Below are positions 52,892-62,035 of a DNA stretch of 64,000 nt, one piece after another; the first letter of the stretch is position 1; every line of letters begins with the position of its first letter. Position numbers and translations under genes: made by a program. The stretch is from CAVVSD01 sp963757125 (GTDB taxonomy: Bacteria > Actinomycetota > Thermoleophilia > Solirubrobacterales > Solirubrobacteraceae), in the NCBI GenBank assembly GCA_963757125.1, contig CAVWQP010000003.1:221511-285510 (forward strand), read 5' to 3'. Below the pieces are notes generated by a model. It ran no database searches, was not told where the DNA came from, and was given only the letters and a program-made list of their open reading frames with translations.

Positions 52892-53695
52892 ATGTGGTTC
52901 TCCGGCGACAACCTGGTCCTCGTGGCGGCGCAGTCGGCGTGCGTCGCGCTGCCCGCGGCGGGCGTCCCGGCCTGGGCCGAGCGCTTCCGCGGCCGCGCCT
53001 GGGCGCTCGTGGCCCCGCTGTCGATCGCGCTGGTCGTGGGCGCGATCGCCCTCGTGCCGTTCACGGCCGACGTGCTGACGTGGATCGCACTGATCCTCGT
53101 CCCGATCGGCGGGGCGCTCGCGCTGGGATGGGCGATGCACGGCGCGCGCCCGGCCCTCGCGCTCCTGGCGGCGCCGCTGCTCGCGCTCGCCTGGGCGAGC
53201 CAGGACTCGCGGGCAGGCCAGGTGGCGACCATCGTCCTCATCGCCGGGTCGGCGGTGACGGTCGGGCGCCTGCTGGCGGGGGCGGCGCCGCTCTCGCTCC
53301 TGAAGGCCGGGGTCTACGCGATGGCGGCGGTCGACGCGTACCTGGTGTTCACGAACCGGCTGCAGCCGGCGAACACCGTGCTCGTCACGGCGGCGCCCGC
53401 GCCGGGCCTGCCGCAGCTGCAGTCCTCGTCGTTCGGGTTCGCGGGACTCGGCTACGGCGACTACTTCGTCGCCGGGCTCGTCGGCGGCATCCTCGCCGCG
53501 CAGCGCGGGCCGCAGGTGTGGGCCGCACTCGCGGTCTTCGTCGCGTCGCTGGCGTGGGACCAGCTGTTCCTCGTCTACGACGTGCTGCCGGCGACGATCC
53601 CGCCCGCGGTCGTGCTGCTGTGCTGGGAGCTGCGGACCGTCTGGCTGCGCCGGTCGTCCCCGGCCCCCGTGGTCGTGCGCAACGCGCCGCGATGA
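52892..53695 (+). CDS. Polytopic membrane protein with GxGD-protease-like motifs
   Basis: 267 aa, about eight hydrophobic helices. Three features recall presenilin/signal-peptide-peptidase-type intramembrane aspartyl proteases. There is an Asp in a late helix (VYAMAAVDAYLVF, Asp148), a GLGYGDYFVAGLVGG segment (Asp190; consensus GxGD), and a Pro-Ala element (IPPAVVLL, 237-240) at the position of the PAL motif. The spacing of the two Asp fits, but the first motif is VDAY rather than YD. Otherwise uncharacterised. Confidence 0.6.
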   Translation: MWFSGDNLVLVAAQSACVALPAAGVPAWAERFRGRAWALVAPLSIALVVGAIALVPFTADVLTWIALILVPIGGALALGWAMHGARPALALLAAPLLALAWASQDSRAGQVATIVLIAGSAVTVGRLLAGAAPLSLLKAGVYAMAAVDAYLVFTNRLQPANTVLVTAAPAPGLPQLQSSSFGFAGLGYGDYFVAGLVGGILAAQRGPQVWAALAVFVASLAWDQLFLVYDVLPATIPPAVVLLCWELRTVWLRRSSPAPVVVRNAPR

Positions 53696-53738
53696 CGCGG
53701 CGCCGCGCCCGGTGTGCGGTCCTTGCTCAGCTATTCCC

Positions 53739-55121
53739 CTACTCGATCGGTAGAGAACGTCGGTAGCCCGCACCGCCGTGGCGGTCGGGCAGGCGATCGC
53801 CCGCCCCGAACAGACGGTCGCGCAGCGAGGAGTCCTCGTACTCGGTGCGGTGCACGCCGCGGCGCTGGAGCTCGGGCACGAGGTGCTCGACGACGTCCTC
53901 GAACGTCCCCGGGCTGATGGCGTAGGCGAGGTTGAAGCCGTCGACGTCGGCCTCGTCCACCCAGGCCTGCATCTCGTCGGCGACCTCGCCCGGATCGCCG
54001 ACGAACACGGGCCCGCGCCCGCCGATGCCCGCCCACGCAGTGATGTCGCGCAGCGTCCAGGGATCGCCCTGCGGGTTGGAGCCGAGGAACACGGTCGCGG
54101 CGGACTGGATGGCGTCCTCGTTGCCGCCGGTCAGCGGGGCGTCGAGGTCGTGGCCGGAGAGGTCCAGGCCCGTCCAGCCCGAGAGCAGGACGAGCGCCGC
54201 CTCGTCGGAGCCGTAGGAGCGCAGCTCATCGTGCTTGGCCCAAGCGCCGCGCGACGTCTCGTCGACGACGACCGTCGCCATCGTGTAGACGCGGGCGTCG
54301 TCGCGCTCGCGGCCCGCGGCCTCGAGCTCCTCGCGGATCCCGGCGACGAGCGGCGCGATGATGTCGATCGTCGGGCCGCTCGTGAAGATCGCCTCCGCGT
54401 GGCGCCCCGCGAAGCGCCGGCCGCGTGACGAGGCGCCCGCCTGGTAGATGACCGGCGAGCGCTGCGGCGACGGCTCGGAGAGGTGCACGCCGGGCACCTG
54501 GAACCAGCGGCCCTCGTGCTCGATCGGGTGCACGCGCGCGGGGTCGGCGTAGACGCCCGCCGCCTTGTCGAGGACGACGGCGTCGTCCTCCCAGGAGCCC
54601 TCCCAGAGCTTGAAGCAGACCTCGAGGTACTCGTCGGCGATGTCGTAGCGCTCGTCGTGCGACGCGTGGCTCATCAGCCCGATGTTGCGCGCGCCGCTCT
54701 CGAGGTAGGACGTGACGACGTTCCAGCCGACGCGCCCCTTCGTGAGGTGGTCGAGCGTCGACATCCGTCGCGCGAAGGGATAGGGGTGCTCGAAGCCGGT
54801 CGACGCGGTGATCCCGAACCCGAGGTGCTCGGTCACCGCGGCCATCGCGGGGACGGTGAGCAGCGGATCGCCGACCGGGACCTGCGCCGCGTGGCGGACG
54901 GCCGCGTCGCGGCTGCCGCCGTACACGTCGTACACGCCGAGGACGTCGGCGATGAAGATCCCGTCGAAGCGGCCGCGCTCGAGCAGCCGCGCGAGGTCGA
55001 GCCAGTAGTCGAGGTCCTTGTAGCGCCAGGCCTGGTCGTCGGGGTGACGCCACAGTCCCGGGGACTGGTGCGTCACGCAGTTCATCTCGAACGCGTTGAG
55101 GCGGATCTGGCGCGGCGTCAC
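53739..55121 (-). CDS. LLM flavin-dependent monooxygenase, NtaA/SnaA/DszA (DszA/SfnG-neighbour) type
   Basis: 460 aa. IRLNAFEMNCVTHQSPGLWR at the start, RGRFDGIFIADVLGVYDVYG, TASTGFEHPYPFARRMSTLD, GRVGWNVVTSYLESGARNIG and SPVIYQAGASSRGRRFAGRH are typical of the FMN-dependent nitrilotriacetate/dibenzothiophene-sulfone monooxygenase branch, a TIM-barrel enzyme using FMNH2 from a reductase. GTG 55121 overlaps the upstream SfnG-like stop. Substrate is unproven; an organosulfur compound is the best guess given its partner. Confidence 0.88.
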   Translation of the reverse strand: MTPRQIRLNAFEMNCVTHQSPGLWRHPDDQAWRYKDLDYWLDLARLLERGRFDGIFIADVLGVYDVYGGSRDAAVRHAAQVPVGDPLLTVPAMAAVTEHLGFGITASTGFEHPYPFARRMSTLDHLTKGRVGWNVVTSYLESGARNIGLMSHASHDERYDIADEYLEVCFKLWEGSWEDDAVVLDKAAGVYADPARVHPIEHEGRWFQVPGVHLSEPSPQRSPVIYQAGASSRGRRFAGRHAEAIFTSGPTIDIIAPLVAGIREELEAAGRERDDARVYTMATVVVDETSRGAWAKHDELRSYGSDEAALVLLSGWTGLDLSGHDLDAPLTGGNEDAIQSAATVFLGSNPQGDPWTLRDITAWAGIGGRGPVFVGDPGEVADEMQAWVDEADVDGFNLAYAISPGTFEDVVEHLVPELQRRGVHRTEYEDSSLRDRLFGAGDRLPDRHGGAGYRRSLPIE

Positions 55122-56239
55122 AGCGCCGCAGTCTGCCCGACCAGGTCCTCCTGCGCCTCGAGCTCGCGGACGATCGGGATGACGTCGCGACCGAAGCGCT
55201 CGACCTCCTCGTGGTAGTGCAGGAAGCCGGCGAGGATGAGGTCGACGCCGATGCGGCGGTACGCGACGATGCGCTCTGCGACCTGCTCCGGCGTCCCGAT
55301 GAGCTGCGTGCGGAAGCCGTCGTTGTACTGGACGAGGTCCTCGAAGCTCGAGTCCGCCCACATGCCCTTGCGGTCGCCCGTCGACTGCCCGGCCTGCTGG
55401 ACGGCCGAGCCGAACCCCTCGACCGCCTCGACGTGCGCCTTGTCGACGATCTCGCGCAGCGTGTCGCGCGCCTCGGCCTCGGTGTCGCGGACGATGACGA
55501 AGCCGTTGAGGCCGAACCGCGGGCCGTCGGTGCGCCCGACGCTCGCGGCGTGCTCGCGGAGGTCGGCGAGCTGCTCGCGGACGCCGTCGAAGTCCTTCCC
55601 GTTGGAGAAGTACCAGTCCGAGAGCGTGCCGCCGTTGCGCCGCGCGGCGCTCGAGTTGCCGCCCTGGAAGATCTCGGGGTGGGGACGCCCCTCCCACGAC
55701 AGCGGCTTCGGCTTCAGGGAGAAGTCGCGGATCCGGTAGAAGTCGCCCGCGAGGTTCGCCTCGTCCTCGGTCCAGATGCGCTTGAGCGCCGTGATGAACT
55801 CCGCGGTGCGCCGGTAGCGCTCGTCGTGCTCGAGCCACGGCTCGCCGAGCTGGCGGAACTCGTCCTGGAACCAGCCGGACACGACGTTCACGGCGACGCG
55901 CCCGCCGGAGAGGTGGTCGGCGGTCGCGACCCACTTGGCCAGCACGCCCGGGTGCCAGAGCCCGGGGTGGACCGCCGCGATGACCTTGAGCCGCTCGGTC
56001 GCGAGCAGCAGCGCGAGGCTGAAGCTCGTGGACTCGTGCTGGTACTCGGCGCCGTAGCTGGCGGTGTAGCGCACCTGGCTCAGCGCGTACTCGAACCCGG
56101 CGTCCTCGGCGATCCGCGCGAGGTCGCGGTTGTACTCGTAGCCCCAGTCGGTGCGCTGCTCGATCGTGCTCGTGACGAGGCCGCCGCTGACGTTGGGGAC
56201 CCAGTAGGCGAACTTGGTCTGCTCCGGTGCGTCGGTCAT
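55118..56239 (-). CDS. sfnG: SfnG-like FMNH2-dependent dimethylsulfone monooxygenase
   Basis: 373 aa LLM TIM barrel. KFAYWVPNVSGGLVTSTIEQ, RTDWGYEYNRDLARIAEDAG, YGAEYQHESTSFSLALLLAT, VHPGLWHPGVLAKWVATADH, RVAVNVVSGWFQDEFRQLGE, FLHYHEEVERFGRDVIPIV match the SfnG/alkanesulfonate monooxygenase branch closely. Converts dimethylsulfone to methanesulfinate in sulfur scavenging. First gene of the leftward pair; overlapping palindromes lie 18-35 bases upstream of its ATG. Confidence 0.88.
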   Translation of the reverse strand: MTDAPEQTKFAYWVPNVSGGLVTSTIEQRTDWGYEYNRDLARIAEDAGFEYALSQVRYTASYGAEYQHESTSFSLALLLATERLKVIAAVHPGLWHPGVLAKWVATADHLSGGRVAVNVVSGWFQDEFRQLGEPWLEHDERYRRTAEFITALKRIWTEDEANLAGDFYRIRDFSLKPKPLSWEGRPHPEIFQGGNSSAARRNGGTLSDWYFSNGKDFDGVREQLADLREHAASVGRTDGPRFGLNGFVIVRDTEAEARDTLREIVDKAHVEAVEGFGSAVQQAGQSTGDRKGMWADSSFEDLVQYNDGFRTQLIGTPEQVAERIVAYRRIGVDLILAGFLHYHEEVERFGRDVIPIVRELEAQEDLVGQTAAL

Positions 56240-56256
56240 CGGCGCTCCTCGGTTGC

Positions 56257-56274
56257 AATATCGGATATTCCGAT
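56257..56274. promoter_or_regulatory. Overlapping palindromes upstream of the SfnG-like operon
   Basis: AATATC-g-GATATT (56257-56269) and ATCGGA-tat-TCCGAT (56260-56274) overlap, both perfect, in the divergent gap between the sulfone-monooxygenase operon and a small membrane-protein gene. AT-rich within a 72% GC genome. A sulfur-responsive repressor (for example the Rrf2 protein at 52383) is a candidate binder. Confidence 0.55.
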
Positions 56275-56327
56275 CAGCAATATGGCAGAGGTGGCAGCCG
56301 AGGCCGCGCCGTTTACGATGCTGGGAG

Positions 56328-56543
56328 ATGAGCGATCTCTCACCGCGTTCCGCAAACCGCCCCTCGCGCCAGGCGCGCCAGCAGCGGGCCTACCGCCTCG
56401 CCACCACCGGTGGCGCCGCAGGTGTCGTCTTCGTCGTCGGGGTCGTCCTCGCGATCGTCGGCATCGTGGGCGCCTGGCTGCCGATCCTCGCGCTGCTCGT
56501 CGCGATCGCGTGCGGGTTCATGTTCCGCCGCACCGTCTCCTAG
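56328..56543 (+). CDS. 71-aa two-span membrane protein
   Basis: A basic N-terminus (SPRSANRPSRQARQQRAYRL) then GGAAGVVFVVGVVLAIVGIV and AWLPILALLVAIACGFMFRR, a helical hairpin. Resembles small actinobacterial DUF2631/DUF4229-like membrane proteins but no firm family. ATG 56328 follows GGGAGATG-type sequence. A strong terminator follows directly. Confidence 0.7.
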   Translation: MSDLSPRSANRPSRQARQQRAYRLATTGGAAGVVFVVGVVLAIVGIVGAWLPILALLVAIACGFMFRRTVS

Positions 56544-56550
56544 AACGAAT

Positions 56551-56575
56551 AGAGCCCCGTCGGTGACGGGGCTCT
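56551..56575. terminator. Strong hairpin terminator
   Basis: AGAGCCCCGTC-ggt-GACGGGGCTCT: perfect 11-bp stem, 3-base loop, 7 bases after the small membrane-protein stop. Symmetric, so it may also end leftward transcription from metH. Confidence 0.85.
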
Positions 56576-56602
56576 CAGGGGGTCCTGCTGCTGCTGTGGG
56601 GG

Positions 56603-56746
56603 CTAGCTGTCCTGGCTCACGCGCAGCGGGTACATCCGGCAGAGGAGCTCGGTGAGCATCTCGTCCTTGAGCTCCACGGTGGAGGTCTCGATGTCCTTGC
56701 GGGCTGCGGCGACCGACTTGCGGTCGGGTGTGGTGCGTGCATCCAT
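56603..56746 (-). CDS. 47-aa small protein downstream of metH
   Basis: MDARTTPDRKSVAAARKDIE then TSTVELKDEMLTELLCRMY, ending SQDS. Charged helical sequence with strong third-position GC and a GAAAGAG-like RBS 7-13 bases before the ATG. Same strand as metH, about 100 bases after it. I do not recognise a family; real coding is likely but not certain. Confidence 0.5.
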   Translation of the reverse strand: MDARTTPDRKSVAAARKDIETSTVELKDEMLTELLCRMYPLRVSQDS

Positions 56747-56843
56747 GACGCTTGGCTCTTTCGGGTGGTCGGCTGGGGAAGGGGGAGGCGCTGCCTGTTC
56801 CGTTGGTCGGCCGCCGCCCCCGGTCCCTTGAGCCCCTGCTCGG

Positions 56844-59800
56844 TCATGCGTCCACGGTCACGGCGCGCTCGGGGTCGCGCGCGGTGCCCGCGATGAGCTC
56901 GTCCGGCGCCACGGCCCCGTCCTTCGGCAGGAAGCCGGACTTCATCCCGAAGTAGACCGCCTGCGGATGGTGGGCGATGACAGCCAGCGTGGACTGCTCG
57001 GGCTCGACCGCGAACCCGCCGCTCAGCCGTAGCCCGATCGCGGGGGCGTCGAGCAGCCGGAAGACCTTCTCGTGCTCGGACTGCTCCGGGCAGGCGGGAT
57101 AGCCCCAGGAGTAGCGACGGCCCTGGTCGCGCGGGATGCCCAGCGCCTCGCGGACGGCCGCGTGCAGCCACTCGGCCATCCCCTCCGCCGTCTGCACGCC
57201 GATGCCGTGCGTGAACAGCTGCTCGGCGAACTCGCCCTCGCGCTCCAGCTCGGCCATGAGCTCGGTCACCTGGTCGCCGGCGGTCACGGCCTGCAATGCG
57301 ACGACGTCGAGCTCGTTCGACGCCCGGGGCCGGAAGAAGTCCGCGAGGCAGATCCGGTCGTGGCCCGGCTGGCGCGGGAACACGAGCCGCTCGAGCTCCG
57401 TCTCGCGGTCGCCGGGGTCCAGGACGACGATCTCGTTGCCCTCGCTGAAGCAGGGGAAGTACCCGAGCACGCCGCGCGGGTGCAGGTAGTCCTGCTCGCG
57501 CCACATCCGCTCCAGCCGCGGGAGGAAGTCGTCCTCCAGCAGCCGGCGCCAGGCCTCGCCCTTCACGCCCTTGCCGCCCCAGTGGAGCTTGAACAGGACG
57601 TGGGTGTCGAGGTGGTGGAAGACGTCGTCGAGCTCGACGTCGACCTCGCGCCGGCCCCACCACGGCGGCGCCGGGATCGGCACGTCGGTGCGCGCGGCGC
57701 TGCGCACGGTGTCGTCGTCCGTGCGCCCGCGGTCGGGCTCGGGGCCCCGGTCGCGCAGCTTGCGGGCCGCCTCGCGCACGCGCGACACCAGCGCGTCGCG
57801 GCGGTCGGGCTCGACGAGCTCGTCCATCGTGTGCAGCCCGTCGAAGGCGTCCTTGCAGTAGAAGACGCCCGGCTCGTAGACATCCTCGGACTCGCGTCCG
57901 CCGGGGTACAGCGCGCGCAGGCCGAAGTCGCGGTTGATCGCCGCGCCGCCGATGAGCACCGGGGTGCCCATCCCCTGCTCGTGCAGCTCGGAGATGCACA
58001 GCGGCATCTGCCGCGAGGTGGACACGAGCAGCGCCGAGAGCCCGATCGCGGTGGCGTCGTGCTCGCGGGCGGCGTCGAGGATCGTCCCGATCGGGACCTG
58101 CTTGCCGAGGTCGACCACCGAGTAGCCGTTGTTCGTGAGGATCGTGTTCACGAGCGACTTGCCGATGTCGTGCACGTCGCCGAAGACGGTCGCGAGCACG
58201 ACCGTGCCCTTCGTGTGGCCCTCGAGGCGGTCGAGGTACAGCTCGAGGCGGGCGACCGCGCGCTTCATGACCTCCGCGCTCTGCAGGACGAAGGGGAGGA
58301 TGAGCTCGCCGGCGCCGAAGCGGTCGCCGACCTCCTTCATCGCCGGCAGCAGCACGTCGTTGAGGACGGGCACCGCGCCCAGCTCCTCGACGCCGCGGTC
58401 GATCCAGTCCTCCACGCCCTCCTTGCGGCGCCGCAGGATGTGGAAGTGCAGCGCCTCGGCGGGGGTCATCCCGGCGGTCGGATCCGCGACGGCCTCGCCC
58501 TCCTCGGGGCCGCTCGCCTCGACATGGGCGATGAAGCGCTCGAGCGCGTCCTCGCGGCGGTTCAGCACGAGGTCGTCGGCGAGCTCGCGCTCGCGGTCGC
58601 CGATCTCGGCGTACGGGGTGATGTGGTTCGGGTTGACCATCGCCAGGTCGAGCCCGGCCTCGACGCAGTGGTGCAGGAAGACGCTGTTGACGATCGCCCT
58701 GGCGGGCGGCGAGACGCCGAAGCTCACGTTGGACACGCCGAGCGACGTCAGGCAGCCCGGCAGCGCCGCCTTGACCTGCCGGATGCCCTCGATCGTCTCG
58801 ACGGCGCTCGGGCGCCACTCGGCGTCGCCGGTCGTGAGCGTGAACGTCAGCAGGTCGAAGATCAGCAGCTCGCGCGCGCAGCCCGTGCGCCTCGCACAGC
58901 TCCGCGATGCGCTCGGCGATCTCGCGCTTGCGCTCCGCGGTCCGCGCCATCCCCTGCTCGTCGATCGTGAGGGCGATGAGCGCAGCCCCGTGCTCGACGG
59001 CCATCGGTGCGACGACGTCGAGCTTCGCCGGGCCCGCCTCGAGGTTCACGGAGTTGACGACCGCCCGCCCCGGGTTCTGCTCCAGGGCCGCGCGGATGAC
59101 GTCCGGCTCGGTGGAGTCGATCTGCAGCGGCGCGCGCGAGCTGAGCGCGATCCGCTTCACCGTCTCGCGCATGGCGTCGGCCTCGTCGTCGCGCTCGACG
59201 AGCGCGACGCAGAGGTCGAGCACGTGCGCGCCGCCCTCGACCTGGTCCTCGGCGACCTGCACGAGCGCGTCGTAGTCCCCCGCCAGCAGGAGCTCCTTGG
59301 CGCGTCGCGAGCCCTGGCTGTTGACGCGCTCGCCGACGAGCGTCGGCCGCGGGTCCTGCACCAGGGCCGTCGCCGCGATCATGCCGCTCAGCCGCGCCGG
59401 ACGGGGAGCGGGGCGCGTCGGCGGCACGACGCCGGCGACGCGCTCGGCGAGCACGGCGATGTGCTCCGGGGTGGTGCCGCAGCAGCCGCCGACGATGCCG
59501 ACGCCGAAGCGCTCGACGAACTCGCCCAGCGTCTGCGCGAGCTCCGCGGGGGACTCCGGGAAGACGGTCTCGCCGTCGGGGCCCTGGATCGGAAGCCCGG
59601 CGTTCGGGATGCAGTGGACGGGCATCGGCGCGTGCTCGCCGAGGAAGCGGATCGCGTCGCGCATGTCGCCAGGGCCGGTCGAGCAGTTCAGGCCGATGAC
59701 GTCGACGCGCAGCGCCTCGAGCGTCGTGAGCGCGGCGTCGACGTCGGTGCCGAGCAGCATCGTCCCGCTCGCGGGCAGCAGCGAGACCGAGACCTGGATC

Positions 59801-60354
59801 GGCACCGTGCGCCCCGCTGCCGCCATCGCCCGTCGGGCGCCGAAGATCGCGGCCTTCGCCTCGAGGATGTCCTGCACCGTCTCGATGATCAGCAGGTCGA
59901 CGCCGCCGTCGAGCAGCGCGCCCGCCTGCTCGGCGAAGACGTCGGTCAGCGCGGCGGGCGTGATCGCGCCGAGCGTGGGGTCGTCGGAGGCGGGCAGCAG
60001 GCCGGTCGGGCCCATGCAGCCCGCGACGAAGCGATCCTCGCCGGCGGCGTCGCGGGCGAGGCGCGCGGCGGCGACGTTGATCTCTCGGGTGTGGTCGTCG
60101 AGGCCCCACTCGGCGAGCTTGAGGCGGCTGGCCTGGAACGAGTTGGTCTCGAGGACCTCGGCGCCCGCGGCGATCATCGCCGCGTGGACGTCACGGATGA
60201 CGTCCGGGCGTCGGAGGTTGAGCACCTCGTGCGCGCGGCCGGGCAGGGCGTAGTCGTCCTCGAGGGAGAGATCGAACGACTCGAGCGTGGCGCCCATGCC
60301 GCCGTCGAAGACCACGACGCGCTCGCGGGTGGCCTGGAGGAAGTCGCGAGTCAT
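56844..60354 (-). pseudogene. metH: Cobalamin-dependent methionine synthase, frameshifted
   Basis: About 1,170 aa if repaired; all modules present. Homocysteine domain: FDGGMGATLESF and zinc Cys in GLNCSTGPGD (Cys224) and GGCCGTTPEH (Cys291/292). Pterin domain: LVGERVNSQGSRRAKELLLA. At about 58869-58879 (CTGCGCGCGCGAGCTG) the frame changes so that HGLRA joins ELLIFD; the rest is clean. Cobalamin domain: VFGDVHDIGKSLV with the lower-axial His, and VLIGGAAINRDFG. Activation domain: YSWGYPACPEQSEHEKVF. Two TGACA/TGTCA palindromes precede the gene. Confidence 0.9.
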
Positions 60355-60373
60355 GGCGGCGGAAGGTGAAGGG

Positions 60374-60417
60374 TTGACACGGAGATGTCAATGTTCAGCG
60401 TCCTGACACGATGTCAG
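60374..60417. promoter_or_regulatory. Two TGACA-N-TGTCA palindromes upstream of metH
   Basis: TTGACA-cggaga-TGTCAA (60374-60391) and CTGACA-cga-TGTCAG (60403-60417), both perfect 6-bp arms with different spacers (6 and 3), 20-64 bases upstream of the metH ATG. They look like tandem operators for a methionine/SAM/SAH-responsive regulator. No regulator gene is adjacent. Confidence 0.6.
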
Positions 60418-60427
60418 GCTCCCATCC

Positions 60428-60589
60428 ATGACACGCGCGCGGCAAGGTTGTCGTCGACTCGTCGCATGGGGCGACGAGGACGCGATCTCCGCACGTGTGC
60501 CGGAGCACCTGGACGCCGGCGCCGACCACGTCTGCCTGCAGGTCCGTGAGCAGTGGCGCCGGCTCGCAGGCGCATTGATCGGCACCTAG
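60428..60589 (+). pseudogene. Remnant of an LLM F420/flavin oxidoreductase C-terminus
   Basis: A 53-codon frame whose body LVAWGDEDAISARVPEHLDA / GADHVCLQV / REQWRRLAGALIGT matches the C-terminus of the adjacent intact gene (LIAWGDEETIAARIQEHLDA / GADHVCVQF / EQWRRMAEVLL). About 9 residues are missing between VQ and EQW. It looks like the tail of a tandem duplicate whose first five-sixths were deleted. It lies just upstream of the intact copy and after the metH operators. Confidence 0.8.
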
Positions 60590-60600
60590 ACTCGCGCGTC

Positions 60601-61464
60601 ATGGAGCTAGGACGGGTCGGGGTCTGGACACGCGAGCTTCGCGCCGGGGACGAGAGTGTCCGCCGCGACGCCGCAGCGCAGCTCGAGGAGCTCGGATACG
60701 GGACGCTCTGGTTCCCGGGCGGCCACGGCGACGATTCGATGGACTGCGCGCGCATCGTGCTGGACGCGACGAGTCGCGTCACGGTCGCGACCGGCATCAC
60801 GAACATCTGGACCGAGCCGGCGGACGGCGTCGCCGCCAAGCACGCCGAGCTCGCGGCGCGCTACGACCATCGCTTCCTGCTCGGCGTCGGCATCAGCCAC
60901 AGGGCGCCGATGGACCGCATCAAGGAAGGCATGTACGACAAGCCGTACTCGGCGATGGTCGCCTACCTCGACGAGCTCGACGCGGCTCCCGAGCCGCCGC
61001 CGGCCGACGAGCGGGTCATCGCGGCCCTGGGCCCGCGGATGCTTCGGCTGTCAGCGGAGCGCGCGGACGGCACCCACCCCTACCTGTCGATCCCCGACCA
61101 CACGCGCGATGCGCGGGAGGCCGTCGGGCCGGGCAAGCACGTCGCACCCGAGCAGGGGATCGTCCTGGAGACCGACCCGGTGCGGGCGCGCGAGCTCGCG
61201 CGGGAGTTCGTCGAGCGCTACCTGACGCTCCCGAACTACTACCGCCAGTGGCTGCGCTACGGGTTCACCGAGGACGACCTGCGCGACGGCGGCAGCGACC
61301 GCCTCGTCGACGCGCTCATCGCGTGGGGCGACGAGGAGACGATCGCCGCGCGCATCCAGGAGCACCTCGACGCCGGGGCAGATCACGTCTGCGTGCAGTT
61401 CATCCACGACATCGACGGCCTGCCGACCGAGCAGTGGCGGCGGATGGCGGAGGTGCTCCTCTGA
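60601..61464 (+). CDS. LLM-class F420-dependent oxidoreductase
   Basis: 287 aa. ELGRVGVWTRELRAGDESVR, LGYGTLWFPGGHGDDSMD, VTVATGITNIWTEPADGVAA, RFLLGVGISHRAPMDRIKEG, and DAGADHVCVQFIHDIDGLPT are the TIGR03620-type luciferase-like F420-dependent family common in mycobacteria and Solirubrobacterales. Substrate unknown. ATG 60601. A truncated duplicate of its 3' end lies just upstream. Its stop overlaps the ATG of the isochorismatase gene. Confidence 0.88.
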   Translation: MELGRVGVWTRELRAGDESVRRDAAAQLEELGYGTLWFPGGHGDDSMDCARIVLDATSRVTVATGITNIWTEPADGVAAKHAELAARYDHRFLLGVGISHRAPMDRIKEGMYDKPYSAMVAYLDELDAAPEPPPADERVIAALGPRMLRLSAERADGTHPYLSIPDHTRDAREAVGPGKHVAPEQGIVLETDPVRARELAREFVERYLTLPNYYRQWLRYGFTEDDLRDGGSDRLVDALIAWGDEETIAARIQEHLDAGADHVCVQFIHDIDGLPTEQWRRMAEVLL

Positions 61465-62009
61465 TGTCCCGAGCTCTGCTCATCATCGACATCCAGCGCG
61501 ACTACTTCCCCGGCGGCGCGTATCCGCTGGTCGAGCCGGAGGCCGCGGCCGACGCGGCGCGCCGCGTGCTCGACCGCTTCCGCGAGGGCGGCGAGCCGGT
61601 CGTGCACCTCAAGCACGTGTGGGACGCGCCCGACGCGCCCTTCATGAAGCCGGGCACGGACGGGATCGAGATCCACGACACGGTCGCTCCCGCCGACGGC
61701 GAGCCCGTGATCGAGAAGGCCCAGCCGAACGGCTTCCTGGGCACGCCGCTGGAGGAGCAGCTGCGCGACGCCGGCGTCGACGAGCTCGTCGTCGCGGGGA
61801 TGATGAGCAGCATGTGCGTCGACGCCACCGTGCGCTCTGCAGCCGAGCGCGGCTTCACGGTCACCGTCGTCCACGACGCGTGCGCGGCGCCGGACCTCGA
61901 GTTCAGCGGCACCGCGATTCCCGGCGCATCCGTGCACGGCGCGTTCATGGCGGCGCTGGGCGACGGCTACGCGACGCTCGCCTCCAGCCAGGAGGTCGTG
62001 GGCGCCTGA
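61464..62009 (+). CDS. Isochorismatase-family cysteine hydrolase
   Basis: 181 aa. Catalytic triad visible: Asp9 (ALLIIDIQRDYF), Lys85 (PVIEKAQPNGFLGTPL) and Cys118 (VAGMMSSMCVDATVRSAAER). Members hydrolyse nicotinamide, N-carbamoyl compounds or isochorismate; no enterobactin-type genes are nearby, so a simple amidohydrolase role is more likely. One-base overlap with the oxidoreductase gene. Confidence 0.92.
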   Translation: MSRALLIIDIQRDYFPGGAYPLVEPEAAADAARRVLDRFREGGEPVVHLKHVWDAPDAPFMKPGTDGIEIHDTVAPADGEPVIEKAQPNGFLGTPLEEQLRDAGVDELVVAGMMSSMCVDATVRSAAERGFTVTVVHDACAAPDLEFSGTAIPGASVHGAFMAALGDGYATLASSQEVVGA

Positions 62010-62035
62010 CGGGCGCCCCGCCGTATCCTCCGGGC

